NCBI GenBank assembly: GCA_941918925.1
Contig: OW799237.1
Location: 69,557,626-69,621,625 of the forward strand
Source of the DNA: Phyto melanocephala
Lineage: Eukaryota; Arthropoda; Insecta; Diptera; Rhinophoridae
Direction: 5' to 3'
DNA: 64,000 nucleotides
A program made the position numbers and the translations under genes. Positions 1-11,892 of this stretch are shown here, one piece after another. The first letter of the stretch is position 1. Every line of letters begins with the position of its first letter. The notes under the pieces are model-generated. The model saw only the letters and a program-made list of their open reading frames with translations. It had not been told where the DNA came from and did no database searches.

Positions 1-708
1 AATTTTAATTTTTATCATAAAATTTCTTTTTACAAAATATCGTTTACGATCATTTGGCGCTAAGGGGTCGATATGTAGCAACCATCATGGATTTACAATG
101 ATACTGATTACGCATAATTTCATATCTTAATAATAAAGTCACCCACAAAAATTTACAAGGTTTTACTGGTGCAGTTCCTTACGATTTGCCGTGATTAAAA
201 TTTACTTTATGTGGAAAGAGCAACGCTCACTATTCTGATTCCGTAAAAGTGGCAATCCATTATCCAATGATTTACTAATTGTTTGATCATTTATTGCCGC
301 AATAAGCTGTCAATTTCTTTTTTTTTGTTCTTATAAATTTTTGTTTTTCTTGCAAAAACAAAGGAAAATTAAATTTATTTGAAACATAATAATAATTTAA
401 AGTGAGAAATTAAAAAAAAATTCATTTGTAACAAAAACATTTAAATAAACAAATTGCTTGTATGTGTACGTATTGTTTAGTCATTGAACATGAACATTCT
501 GTGTACTTTTGAAATAAAGTGCAGTTATTCTGCCGACGTTTTTGCTTTGTTTTTCGAATATACTTATAAATTGTTACGTAAAGACCTAGCGTGAAAATTT
601 TCTTTAAGTTCACGGGAAGAAGTATCCACTAGTTGTAATGACGTCCCTAAGATAAAAATGTTAAAAATTTAGCACACTTTCTATTTCATAAGCATATAGG
701 CTAACTAA

Positions 709-883
709 GGGCCATTATTACAACTTGCATTTAGTTACAACTTCCGTTTTTTATTGTTATTATTATAATAATAATAATATTTAATGGTTAAAAAAATAAT
801 AAATAAAGGCTTTATAATGCGAAGCAATTTATCGGTCCGACAAAATTCTCCCTTTTACTAAAGGCAAGTTGTAGTAATGGTCC
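709..883. mobile_element. Harbinger/Tourist-like MITE, 175 bp
   Basis: Terminal inverted repeats start GGGCCATTATTACAACTTGC on the left and GGACCATTACTACAACTTGC when the right end is read in reverse. The element is flanked by a 3-bp direct repeat TAA (706-708 and 884-886). A TWA duplication with GGG-type ends is the known signature of PIF/Harbinger elements. There is no coding capacity. Confidence 0.6.
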
Positions 884-1104
884 TAAAAGTTGCCTACAAA
901 TTTTCAAAACCTTGTCTTGTACAAATACTCGTAATTCTTATACCAACACGAAATTTAGACAGAACCACTTTTTGATATTTACGCATCAGGTAACCGCAGT
1001 TCGGAAAGAATTTTTTTGCCTAAAGTTTGACATTTGAAATCAGGGAGTGAAGAGAGCAAATTATTGAAGTTTGAATTAAGTTAAGAAAATTTCAAGACAA
1101 CATT

Positions 1105-1744
1105 AGGTCTGTCTGCGTACTTTTCCAGTAGGAAATACTCAGTAAATTTTTTTGGGAGAGTAAGACCAATTTTACTCTGGCGGCTAAAAATATATCAAAA
1201 AGTACGCAGACAGTATCCAGTAAAATTTTGCAAGAAAACAGCTGATCGGTGTGTAAACAATTGAAATTACAAAGCAAAAGAGTTTTAGCATATGTGAACG
1301 CGAAAGTGAATTCTCGCGGTAAATTAAAAAATGCTAATTTTATCGGTTCTGCCATCTCCAATCCACTTACATTACGGTCACACTGAATATTTGGACGTTT
1401 CTAGCATGAAGTAAAATGCTGTTTATTATAATATTTTATAAACGTTAAAAATCAGCACAATTCTAACTACTTACCTCTGCCATTGTTAAGTTTCAATTTT
1501 TATTTTCGTTTCACAAAAATTTTTTCATAATTAGTAAATAAAAACAGCTGTTCAAGCTAGTTGCAAAATCTTGCAAGAAGAAATTTCTCCAACAACATTT
1601 TGCAAGTTCTCAACTTCCAACTGTCAAGAAATTTTCTTTTTTGCTCTCTCGCTGCAAGAGATTTTGAGTACGCAGACAACATTTTGCAAGATTTTGTAAC
1701 ATTTTGCATAAAATGATGCAAAATATGTGTACGCAGACAGACCT
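1105..1744 (-). mobile_element. TIR element with start-codon exon, family 1 copy 1
   Basis: A 640-bp element bounded by AGGTCTGTCTGCGTAC inverted repeats and flanked by ATT on both sides (3-bp target duplication). It is an inverted copy of 38498-39103. Both copies share a stop-free stretch of about 85 codons that runs to the TIR, but this has no recognisable domain and I do not call it a gene. Read on the minus strand it keeps an AACAATGGCAGAG motif followed by a GTAAGT donor. It is probably a deletion derivative of a larger DNA transposon. Confidence 0.6.
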
Positions 1745-1795
1745 ATTAAGAATAAATACGTCTGGTCTGTATCTGACAGTATTAAAATCTGTATA

Positions 1796-2130
1796 AATAA
1801 GTAAGAGTGTTATCGGCCATGCCGAATATAATAATACCCTCCACCATTATGTAAATAGGTATAATGACCTCATCGTATCGTAATGTAGATTTCAGATTTG
1901 ATGTTATAAACCATTTTGTTCGACGCCATATTTGATTTGCATTTTTATATAGTTAACTGTATTTTGCTAGTTTATCCATTTCATTAATTACCAATATTGG
2001 AATAATTTTCATGACTACAGCCCGTAATTTGGTATTTGTTATGCTGCTCATTTTACCTTTCTGAAAGTCTTAAGAGTTATTTTTTGTGCATTGTGCAAAG
2101 CTTAAGGGAGTTATGTTGATTGATGTGATG
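1796..2130 (-). repeat. DINE-like repeat, subfamily B, tail fragment
   Basis: Begins AAGTAAGAGTGTTATCGGCC, the reverse of the usual tail, with the gapped palindrome CGGCCATGCCG, then TAATACCCTCCACCATTATG and body sequence shared with copies at 20553, 26908 and elsewhere. The head is missing. Confidence 0.55.
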
Positions 2131-2138
2131 ATAACTTG

Positions 2139-4880
2139 TTTTTTTATACCCGCCACCAAAAAAATGGTGGGGGTATATTCATTTTGTCATTCCGTTTGTA
2201 ACACATCGAAATATCCATTTTAGACCCCATAAAGTATATATATTCTGAATCGGGGTTTGATTTTATGACGATCTAGCTATGTCCGTCCGTCTGTCCGTCT
2301 GTTGAAAGCACGATAGAGGTCGCATCGAAAAAGCTAGGGGGCTCAAATTTTGCCAGAATCTTTCTTATAGACAAGGTTTGTTTGGTATTGAAAATGGGCT
2401 AAATCGGAATATTAGGAAGAGAGTTATAGCTCGAAAAGCAAGAGTAGGTCGAAAAAACCGTGTCCTTCGAACATCGAATAAAATGGAATTGTGTCCAAAC
2501 GCCTTAACGTAGACTCATGAAACTTCGAATATATATTTCCTGGGTAAAGACAATATTTTTCTCCATAAATTGTCTAAATCTATGCATTAGGAGAGGAGTT
2601 ATCGATCAAAATGTACGAAAATTTATACCGCATAGTGTATTTTTCGGTATATATAAAAACAAAAACGTCATAAAAGCAACAAAATTGGATGTACGACTCT
2701 GAAATTTTGCACACTTTGGTTTTTAGTGACACGCTTTCTTGTAACGGCAAATCAATGTGCCACGCCCACTTTTACGCCCACCTCCCATATAACGTTTTAA
2801 CTAAAATTCATATAATTTCTCTATTAATAAAGATTTTGGAATAATAAAGGCCTATATTGAAACACCTCAGTTGTACTCATTCGCAAAAATAACTTTGACA
2901 CGCCTACTATAACGCCCACTTTTCACGTTATCTACCGTTAATGAAATTTAAAAGCTCATAAAACCGCTAAAATTAGAGGTATGATGATAAATTTTGCTAC
3001 GTCTATCCCCCTAGGCAATTTCTTTACTATGCCAAAAAATCAAGGTGCCACGCCCACTTTTACGCCCACCTCCCATATAACGTTTTACCTAAAATTCATA
3101 TAATTTCTCTATTAATAAAGATTTTGGAATAATAAAGGACTATATTGAAACACCTAAGTTGTATTCATTAGCAAAAACAACTTTGACACGCCTACTATAA
3201 CGCCCACTTTCACTTTTGAATTGTGTCCAGACGCATAAACGTAGTCATGAAACTTCGAATATATATTTATCGAGTCAAAAGAATATTTTTCCCTGAAAAT
3301 CGCTTAAATCTATGAATTAGGAAAAGAGTTATAGATAAAAATGTACGAAAATTTATACCGCACAGTGTATATTTCAAATTTAAAACGTAATAAAACTGAC
3401 AAAACTATATGTACTATTCTGTAATTTTGCAAACATGGCTTTTTGGTCAAAGTCTTCGTTATAACGGAAAATAGATGTGCCACGCACACTTTTTTCTTTA
3501 AATTTTTATAAAAATATATTTGTCATATTTAATAGCATTTATTCATCTTACACTGCGCCATTTATTGTACTGTAGCTAAATATAAGATAAAGATGATAAG
3601 ATAGATGACTCTACTAGCAACTACTAGATGGCATGCTAACAACTTATGCTTATGTTCTCCTTAAGTTATGCTCTATTAAAAATGCGAATTTAGGAAAATT
3701 TTGACCTAAGTCAAAAAAAATTATCTCTAAACATTATAAACAATTTATTTTCATGTACTAATGGCTAACAAATTTTAAAATTATACAAAACTTATTTCGT
3801 TTGAAAATCTTTTAAAAGCAAAATGTTATAGAAGTTTAAAAATAAAAATCTTACTAATAAATTTCCCGTTTTAGAAAAATGCAGAAAATGTATATTTTAA
3901 ATCACCCTGTGGCCCTTAAAATTAAAATTAAAACTTAAATTCACTTTCTTCCTCTTAAATTCATGCAAATTCTCTATGAATAAAGATTTTGGAATACTAA
4001 AGGACTATATTGAAATATCTTAGTTATGTTTATTAGCAGAAACTTTATTGACACGCGTATTTTAACGGCCACTTTCATTGAAAGACTAAATTTACGAAAA
4101 CATTTTACTAGCATACCGAAGTTATAATGGGTGGTTTAATTTTAAGGGACTATGTTGATTTTGAATAAAATTATTATGAAATTATTATCATTTCTTTTTA
4201 TAATGATAATATTTGTATGCTTCAATTATGTATGGAACAAAATATCGGCCAAATGGCCCCCCAACCTAGGCGGCACACCACGATCCGATAGTGCAAATTT
4301 TCAATGACACTGTTGATGCTCGATTGTTGGGCACGATGATGAGTCGAGGTTGCTTGCTCTTTTGCCACGTTATCGTGAAAAACAGCAATGTTTCCCATTC
4401 AACGAACTAAGATGGCATTCACAGATGTTTTCACATTTCATACAGACCTGCTTTGCAGACATTTAAATATTTTTTACAATTCTCACGATTGTGGACGAAT
4501 TCGAACGATTATGTTGACCAAAAGAATCACGAAGTGCACAAAATGCATTTTGATTTGAACGCCCATTTTTATAAAAATCTTTAATATTTAAAAGCGTTGT
4601 TCGATTGCGTATCTTTCCACGGTTCAAATTGAGTTAGTCTGAGATTGAGAAATGTCAAATGAAATACAAGAAAAAAGTTGAAGTTTAGATGTGGTTCACC
4701 TTAAACATGGGCCCTTAAAATTTAACCACCCTCTACAAAGAAAGTGATACATATTTTATTATAAAGAGATTATTCTATAGCGATTAACAAAATAATAAAT
4801 ATTGTGCTTTAAATGTACACAAAATTGGTGGTGGGTATAAAAGATTCGGCACAGCCGAATATAGTGCTCTTACTTGTTTT
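2139..4880 (+). repeat. DINE/Helentron-like element, subfamily A, near full length
   Basis: Starts with the hairpin ATACCCGCCACCA...TGGTGGGGGTAT, followed by the module GACCCCATAAAGTATATATA and a GTCCGTCCGTCTGTCCGTC microsatellite. The body contains modules repeated at about 288 bp, each with CACGCCCACTTTTACGCCCA and CATATAACGTTTTA. It ends TGGTGGTGGGTATAAAAG, the hairpin ATTCGGCACAGCCGAAT, then ATAGTGCTCTTACTTG. The head-microsatellite-hairpin order matches Drosophila DINE-1 as I remember it. No open frame of substance. Confidence 0.7.
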
Positions 4881-4970
4881 TGTTATGATTTAAAATCAAT
4901 TTAATTTTGTTTTTATTTTTTCTTATTTATTGTTTATAAAAAAAAAAATCTTTTTTTTTTCTTTTTGCAG

Positions 4971-5227
4971 AACTTTTTGAAGTAGCTCCTCGTCCTGTTG
5001 CCATGTCCATGGGTAGTTTAGCTTCTTGGTCATGTAATTTTATTATAGGTATGGCATTTCCTCCTCTATCTAATGCCTGGGGTGCCTTTGTCTTCTTGCC
5101 ATTTTCGGTGACCTGCACACTACTATTTGTCCTTACAAAATTATATTTACCCGAAACACGTGGCAAAGATCCCTCCGAAGTAGCTCCTTTGGTATCCAAA
5201 GGTTTTCATTCCAAGGTAGTGCAGTAA
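4971..5227 (+). CDS. Glut1: Glut1 facilitative glucose transporter, last coding exon (partial)
   Basis: Encodes the C-terminal 84 residues of a major-facilitator sugar transporter that carries glucose across the plasma membrane. The exon enters in phase (the first two bases, AA, finish a Glu codon) and reads LFEVAPRP, then a segment matching transmembrane helix 11 (MGSLASWSCNFIIGMAF), then NAWGAFVFLPFSVTC for helix 12, then the family signature LPETRG and a short cytoplasmic tail ending SKVVQ. The PETRG motif and the LFEVAPRP...SLASW...NAWGAFVFLPFS pattern match my memory of Drosophila Glut1 closely; other GLUT paralogues fit less well. The acceptor is TTTTGCAG at 4963-4970, and the stop is TAA at 5225-5227. 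A perfect donor (GTAAGT, 5224-5229) overlaps the stop, so a spliced alternative C-terminus is possible. AATAAA signals follow at 5246 and 5251. Upstream exons lie outside the window. Confidence 0.85.
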
Positions 5228-5245
5228 GTGGGCTTAAAGTTTAAA

Positions 5246-5256
5246 AATAAAATAAA
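5246..5256 (+). terminator. Glut1: Poly(A) signal pair for the short Glut1 transcript
   Basis: Two overlapping AATAAA hexamers begin 19 and 24 nt after the TAA stop. Their position suits an isoform in which the donor over the stop codon is not used. Processing itself cannot be seen from sequence. Confidence 0.45.
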
Positions 5257-5959
5257 AAACAAATTAAATTTATTTAAATATAAAGTTTTTTCTTGTATTT
5301 TTTATATCAAATCGAATCTAGTGTTTAAATCTAAATCGAAAATTTTAAAATCTAATATAAACAAATGTGATAAGTTATAGTACTTAAATAAGTTTGCAAG
5401 TTGTGTTTGTTATATTATACAAACATATACTTACATCTTAATTGTACGCACATAAACTACTTTCTTAAAAATAAGTTTTTGAAAAAGAAACAATTTTTTT
5501 TATTAGTTTAGTTAATGGGTCATAGTTTTTTAGCACACTGTTAAGCTGATTAATTAATCTTTATTATATAATTTGTTTTGTTACAAAAATGATGTCTATT
5601 AAAACACAAAATTTTAAAAACTAAAAACGAAATACATAAGAAATTTTTATGAAGTACATACATACAAAAATTGTAATTTTTTATTTAAAAATATTAGCGA
5701 GTTTTTTTTCATAGTTAAGTTATTGAAATCTGTTGATATATTCTTTATTAATATAATTTTTTTATAGAAATGTTTATACATAATTTTTAAATAAATTTTC
5801 AATTTCAAGAAAACCTTCGAAAAAAATGTTTTTAACATTGGAACTTTGGAGATTTATATTTTTTTAAACAATTTTCAATGTATTTTTTATTTTAAAATTC
5901 TTTATTTAAAAACGAATTCAAAATTTTTCTTCTAAATAATAAAATTTAATTTTACAATT

Positions 5960-6544
5960 GGGTGATTCACAAGGTGTCTTATCATGTCATATTGTCCTAA
6001 AATTTTACAATGGTTTAAAAATGTTGTTGTTGCTTTTCAAACAAAAAGTGTCTTATAATAATAGAACTTTGTACGCTATGTTTATTGTGCTGTCGTATTT
6101 AATAAGCAGAGACCTGTGCTAAACGCCAAGCCGCAACAGTTTTTGTAAGCTGTCGCCGTTCATTGTATAATTTTATCGGGCCGACATCCAAATTTGAGCG
6201 CAGTTGCTAATTTTTGATAACAAATCACTGGTGGCATCAAAGAAGATCGGCTAAGGACTATGCTGTTTTTGTTTATCAAACAAAATCTAATTTATTTGTA
6301 ATTTATTTACTTGAGTTTGCCATTACAACATCTAAAATGTACTTTCCGCACAAACTGGCTATTATTTTGTTTTTTTTACTTGTTTTTGGCATTATGAAAG
6401 AAAATATTTATTTGTATAATTGTTTTACATTAGCTGATTTTAATTCAAAATAGCACACTTAATTATGAGGGGTTGTTCACAATAGTCTTAATTTTTCATG
6501 CTATTAATATAGCACATATGACTTTATGACACTACTGTGAATCC
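5960..6544. mobile_element. Possible TIR element of about 585 bp
   Basis: Imperfect inverted ends: GGGTGATTCACAAGGTGTC on the left and GGGATTCACAGTAGTGTC in reverse on the right, followed on both sides by similar TCATATGT/GTCATATTG sequence. No clear target duplication. The open frame inside (6214-6453) has no recognisable domain. Confidence 0.35.
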
Positions 6545-7023
6545 CACAAATGAGTGTAACACACTTCCTTTGACGTATCAGAATAGCCGTGAACGTTGTT
6601 GTTGTCCTTAAAACAGTACAGAAAAACATAAGAAATAATTCGATGCTGTTTTAAAGAATTGGATTTTCGTTATTTCTAAGTTTGCAAAAATTTGTAGTCA
6701 AAATTTAGCTCTACAGTAGTACAAGATCGCACTGATCGAAGAGCTTTAAGTTTGTGGTCATAGACAACACCGTATGTTCTCAAAGTGAAGTGCTTTGTAA
6801 CAGTACTTTAAGTTTGGTTGCAAAACATTATTAGAGATGAGAGGTATTTTTGGAGAAGTTGGAACGTAAACAAGCAAAATTATTGTATATAAAATGACCC
6901 AGCGACATTTTTAATTCGTACTTTTTTTAAAATAACTTTGATAAGGACATTAACGTAAACGGCAAAAGCCGATTCTATATGGTAAACATTGGAACGGAAT
7001 GGTATTGATGTAGACAATATGTG

Positions 7024-7059
7024 CAAAGACTATAGATTATATATAGTCTATAGTCTTTG
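7024..7059. repeat. Short perfect hairpin
   Basis: CAAAGACTATAGA is followed after a short AT-rich loop by its exact reverse complement TCTATAGTCTTTG. It lies just left of the Tc3-like element at 7076 and has no downstream gene to act as a terminator for. Confidence 0.5.
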
Positions 7060-7075
7060 ATAGGTAGTTTTAGTA

Positions 7076-7631
7076 AAGGGTCCGCCAAATAACTTTTTTT
7101 TTTGAAAATGCTATAAAAAAAGTGTAGCTTCAGCTGTTTTTTGCACTTAGCGCCGACCTGTTGAAACCAAATGTTGCCAATATCCTCCTCTTAAATTTTT
7201 CTGAACAAAAATCGGTTCAACATGGCCCGATAACGATCGCCATTGACTACGGCCACTCCTTGCTCATTTTCGAAAGAAAATGGCCCAATTATGCCTCTGG
7301 ACCAAACTCCGCACCAAACAGTGACTCGTTTTGGGTGTATCGGCTTTTCAATGTATGCGTGCGAGTTTTCTGTGCCCCAAATGCGACAATTTTGCTTGTT
7401 TACATACCCGCCAAGATCAAAATGAGCTTCATCTGAAAAGATGATTTTTTTTGGCAAAATCGGCCAAAGTTATGTCGCAATATTTCCTAGCGTTGTTCAA
7501 GCGTATACACAACCATATTCGTTCAGCAGAAGGATCAAACTAATTATCTGTCAAATCAGACATGAGCTTAGTGTTACCATTCACGAAATAAGCACTAGTT
7601 GAAAAAAAAAAACGTTAGATGGCGGACTCTT
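7076..7631 (-). mobile_element. Tc3-like deletion derivative (Tc1/mariner superfamily)
   Basis: A 556-bp element with inverted ends AAGGGTCCGCCAAATAAC and AAGAGTCCGCCATCTAAC, flanked by TA on each side (7074-7075, 7632-7633). It contains the transposase remnant described at 7156-7560. Confidence 0.7.
7156..7560 (-). pseudogene. Tc3-like transposase fragment, internally deleted and broken
   Basis: On the minus strand a short N-terminal piece (VYTLEQR, then a stop, then EILRH) joins directly to the first catalytic block IIFSDEAHFDLGGYVNKQNC, followed by RIWGTENSHAY, RVTVWCGVWSRGIIGPF and NGDRYRAMLNRF. After an in-frame TAA at 7191 the frame continues EEDIGNIWFQQ and then degenerates, so the second catalytic Asp region and the C-terminus are lost. 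Family knowledge: these are the signature blocks of the DDE/D transposases often annotated as transposable element Tc3 in insects. The DNA-binding domain between the N-terminus and FSDEAHF is missing. It cannot encode an active enzyme. Confidence 0.75.
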
Positions 7632-8610
7632 TAGAATGGCGTGTGACATGGCATGTTTATATCTTGCGAAGATTAACTGATTAGCCACCAAATCGCTAGA
7701 TTTTCAACGAAATAAATAATGGCTTTAAGTTAGTTAACTTTATGTGATAGAGTAATTAAGAATTATATTTTTTCATGCTAAGACGTTATTCGTAGTCGTT
7801 TTCAGAAACAGCTTAGTTGAAATATAGATTTTCCTAAAAACTTTGTCCAATACTTTACGTCAACACAGAGTACTAAAGTTGGGTAACTTCAAACTTTATG
7901 TGTACGCTGAGTAGTTTAACAGGTATCAGCTGACATTTTACTTTGATTTGGCGTATGAAGAATTCGGCTAGAGACATAGTATTTATTGTGTAAACCTCAT
8001 TTGGTGTCATCCTTATATTAATTTAAGATTGCGACGGATGACGAATGCCGGATTTTACATGACGAAATTATGGCGGACATTTAAACGATGACTGACTTCA
8101 TAAACGACTTGACAATGCCGAAAGTCTTGAACTAAATTTTAATTGTATTTAATTAACGAGGCAACGTAATGTTAAAGCGGACTTCAATGAGTTACAAACA
8201 AAATGCATGGCAAAACATTTATGCGTTCATAAACGTTTAAAAATATCATTGCATTATTGGACAAGCCAGTACTGCCTCGAGGTATTGCTTTTCATTGTAA
8301 ACGCATTTGTTGCAGTATCGCTTCGTAAATTGCGTTGATGATGTAATATTTCATACATAATAACATAAGTACTTGGGTATAACAAAAAAAAAAAACTAAA
8401 CTAAAACCTCATAAACAGCTGGTTTTTTATTTAAAGATCGTATGACCCACACTTATTGAAACCCCCTTTATGTATGTACATATATGATTGCATTTAAATG
8501 TTTGCATATAAATGTTTGCAATTAAATCATTAAAATAATAACATAATCTTTGGTTCATAAATTCAACAAGTGTTTTGCTTCACGTTAATAAATTAAGTAC
8601 GTAATAGTTT

Positions 8611-9692
8611 TTATATACTCGCCACAAAAAAAAATGGTGTGTGGGTATATTCATTTGGTCATTTCGTCTGTAACACATCGAAATATCCATTTTAGACCCC
8701 ATAAAGTATGTATTTTTGGAGTCCTGGTTCAATTTTATGACGATCTAGCTATGTCCGTCCATATATCTGTCTGTCTGTCTGTCTGTCTGGAAGCGCGAAA
8801 GTGATCAAATCGAAAAAGTTAGGGTGATAAAATTTTGCCAGAATATTTCTTATACTCAAGGTTTGTTTGCTATATTAGAAACAGAGTTATAGCTCGTAAT
8901 GCAAGAGTGGGATTAAAAAAACCATGTCCTTCCAACATTGAATAAATGGCAATTGTGTCTAAACGCATTGACGTAGAGCGATGAAACTTCGCAAGTATAT
9001 TTTCTGGAAAAAAAATTTGCTGAAATTTATACATTACGAAAGGATTTATATATATATATTTAAAAATTAAAACGTAATAAAACTGACCAAATTAGATTTA
9101 CGATTCTGAAATTTTGCAAGCATTGCTTTTTTCTCTAAAGACTTGTAATAATGGAAAATTAAGGTGACACGCCCACCTCCCATATAACGCTTTATCTCAA
9201 ATTCACATAATTTTTTATGGACAAAGATAAAATAAAGGACTTTTTATTGTAATATCTAATTTAAATTTATTAACAGAAACTTTAACGCCCACATCCCCAT
9301 ATTACGCTTTATTTTAAATTAATATTATTTCTAAATGGACAAAAATTTATCAAAAAAAAAAAACACTGTAAAAGTACGTAATGGATTATATAAGTTGAAT
9401 TTAAACATTCATTATATAATTTTAAAAGTAGGAAGTGCCATGCCCACAAAAAGCTAATATTATTTTTAACTACCTCTAGGTACCAAATTATACTCTTTAT
9501 ACTTACTTGTAGTAGAAAAGAATCACTAGTATCATTTCTAATCTAGAAATACAAAAGGTTTAATTGTAAGAATAAATTTAAGAAAATAAATTAATAGCAA
9601 ATCGTAGTTACACAAAGAAAGCTATACAAGTACATCAAATTCGTGGTGGGTATCGAAAATTCGGCACACCCGAATATAGTGCTCTTACTTGT
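8611..9692 (+). repeat. DINE-like element, subfamily A, shortened copy
   Basis: Head ATACTCGCCAC...ATGGTGTGTGGGTATATTC, the module AGACCCCATAAAGTATG, and a microsatellite with four to five TCTG units near 8765-8790. The body carries degenerate ACGCCCACCTCCCATATAAC modules, and the tail GTGGTGGGTATCGAAAATTC leads into the CGGCACACCCG hairpin and CTCTTACTTG. It is about 1.1 kb, with internal deletions relative to the copy at 2139. Confidence 0.65.
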
Positions 9693-10977
9693 TGTTTTTA
9701 ATTTTTTCAAAAATTTTTATCTATAAACATTTTAAATAAGATTAGCATCAGCGTGTAACCAACAGACACGATTTGTTAAACTAATGACGTCACAAATAGC
9801 AGATGTATGCAAAACACCAGAACGTCAATAATATAAATGTGTTTCTGTTTAATGATGTAGAAAAAAAAATTTGAAAAAACATTTTCTTGTGGAAACAAAA
9901 ATAAATCTCATTTTTTGGGGACTTAAGCTAAAGAAAATTTAATGAAACATTTTAGTAATGTACGGTCTGGCGAACGGTTTCGAATGCTTTAATATAAACG
10001 TTGAAACGGCGGTAGTGAATTGGCGACTATGAAACGAAAACAGCGAACAAAAATAAACCGTTAAACAAATAAAAAATAAAAACACAATAACGACGTGAAT
10101 GTGAGTGAGTGAGTGAAAAACCCGCATGTAAAATTTAAAGAGCACGAAAAAAAGAAAACAAATTTTAAAAATAAGAAATTAAAATTCTCATCATGTAGAG
10201 TTTAAAAATAAGTTTTCTTTAAAATGTTTCCTATACGAGTATTTCGTTCATTCGGTTTTTAAAATAAATAATATTTTTTTATTCTATTATTTTATTTGTA
10301 ATATTTTAGTATGTAATTCCATAGTAATCCCACATATAATCTGAAAGTCAAAACATTCAAGAAGATAATAAAATGTGTATGTGTAATTTGATTAAGAACT
10401 TTTGCCAAAAAACATAAAATAATGTTCATATTGAAATAAATAGAAAAAAAAAGAAACATAACAATGTATATGTTAATACATATACTCCTTAATTACTGTG
10501 TAATTTTATCGTTAATTTAATCGATTGAAACACTTGATGATAGTATTATAAAATCAAACCAGTGTAATAAAGCCAACATCTGGAGATTTCATTATTTTAA
10601 TAACAAGTAGCATATAGTACACACTCGTACCATTTTATATACTTACGTACATACATACTTCATTTCAAATGTTGTAAAATATTGTATTTAAATATGGATT
10701 ATAAAAGTCTTGATGACTATTAAAAAAAATTTTAATTTAACAAATTTAGAGATTTCCCTAAGGAAATTGTAACAAACAATCTGTATTATATCTAAAAATG
10801 TTTTAGTACATTTTTATATCTTTTTCAATATAAATGTAGAATCTCGATTTCTTAAGAATATTTTTAATGGTCAAAGCAACAGCTGTTAAGCAAATATGCT
10901 TAGTACGTAAAATTAGGTTTTGTTGTATTTAGTAAATATTTCAAGTATGTTCTTTTTTGCGAACAGTATTAATCTGG
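9693..10977. other. No gene recognised
   Basis: AT-rich sequence with short A/T runs. No splice-bounded coding frame, TIR pair or family repeat was recognised. The open frame at 9939-10145 lacks any domain. Confidence 0.5.
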
Positions 10978-11039
10978 AAACAAGTAAGAGTGCATTATTC
11001 TACCGTGTCGAAACTGATAATGCCCTTTTACATCATGTA

Positions 11040-11892
11040 AAGGGTGATTTTTTATGAATTAAGTTTTTCGTTCTGACAGCACTGGTGAAAATTATTCAGT
11101 ATACTCTGTCATTTCATCATGGAGAAACTCACAAACGAGCAACGACTGCAAATCGTTGAAATTTATTATCAAAATTCGTGCACTGTTTTATCGAAAAATG
11201 TGTTCAGCGATGAGGCTCATTTCTGGCTAAATGGATACGTAAACAAGCAAAACTGTTGCATCTGGGGTGAAGAACAGCCACATGCCGAACCAGAGTTACC
11301 GATGCATCACGAAAAACGACAGTTTGATGTGGTTTATGGGCTGGTGGCATCATCGGTCCATTTTTCTTCAACGGCGAACAATATCGAGCGTGATACGCGA
11401 CTTTCTTTTGCCCCAATTGGCTGAGTTGGACTTGGTTGATATGTGGCTTCAACAAGATGGTGCCACATGCCACACAGCTCGCGAAACAATGGATATATTG
11501 GAGGATGAATTTGGTGAGCAGTTTATCTCTCTAAATGGCCCTGTGAGTTGGCCGCCAAGACCATGTGATTTGACACCTCTTGACTATTTCTTGAGGGGTT
11601 ATGTAAAGTCGTTGGTTTATGTGGATAAGCCAAATACGATTGAAGCCTTAGAGTATAACATAACACGTGTTATTCATGGATAACAGGCTGAAATGCTCGA
11701 AGAAGTGGTGCAAAATTGGACCTTACGAATAGACAATTTGAACCGGAGCCGCGGGCAACATTTACATGAAGTTATTTTTAAAAAGTAAATGGCAAAGACC
11801 AATTTATCGATTTCAATAAGAATTTTGAATATTTGATGCATATTTGAGTGTTTTATTAGATTTTTAAAAAAACTACGCTTAAAAAATCACGG
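11040..11892 (+). mobile_element. Tc3-like deletion derivative, second copy
   Basis: An 853-bp element with ends AAGGGTGATTTTTTA and, in reverse on the right, CCGTGATTTTTTAAG. TA flanks both ends (11038-11039, 11893-11894). It carries the broken transposase at 11119-11790. Confidence 0.65.
11119..11790 (+). pseudogene. Tc3-like transposase, internal deletion plus frameshift
   Basis: Starts MEKLTNEQRLQIVEIYYQNS, then jumps to NVFSDEAHFWLNGYVNKQNC, so the helix-turn-helix region (roughly 100 residues in relatives) is missing. Near 11270-11330 the frame shifts; the rest reads WLQQDGATCHTARETMDIL, WPPRPCDLTPLDYFLRGYVK and YVDKPNTIEALEYNI. These are the second and third catalytic blocks (QDGATCHT, CDLTPLDYFLWG in the family). 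A stop at 11681 is followed in frame by QAEMLEEVVQNW. Not functional, but both outer thirds are well preserved, which suggests the element is young. Confidence 0.8.

Larger units (their letters stand above)
1..4970 (+). other. Glut1: 3'-terminal part of the last Glut1 intron
   Basis: The exon at 4971 begins directly after a polypyrimidine tract and a TTGCAG acceptor, so all sequence to its left is intron (or lies across further exons outside the window). No coding exon was recognised in 1-4970. It holds a short Harbinger-like MITE at 709-883, a 640-bp TIR element at 1105-1744 and DINE-like repeats from 1796 to 4880. The last repeat stops about 90 bp before the acceptor, leaving the T-rich splice signal intact. 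Confidence 0.75.

Noticed and set aside
1092..1361. 89-codon frame repeated at 38847-39200, which could look like a conserved gene
   Set aside because: Both are inside copies of one transposable element and run into its inverted end; the similarity is explained by recent common ancestry. The start-codon and splice-site arrangement is reported separately.
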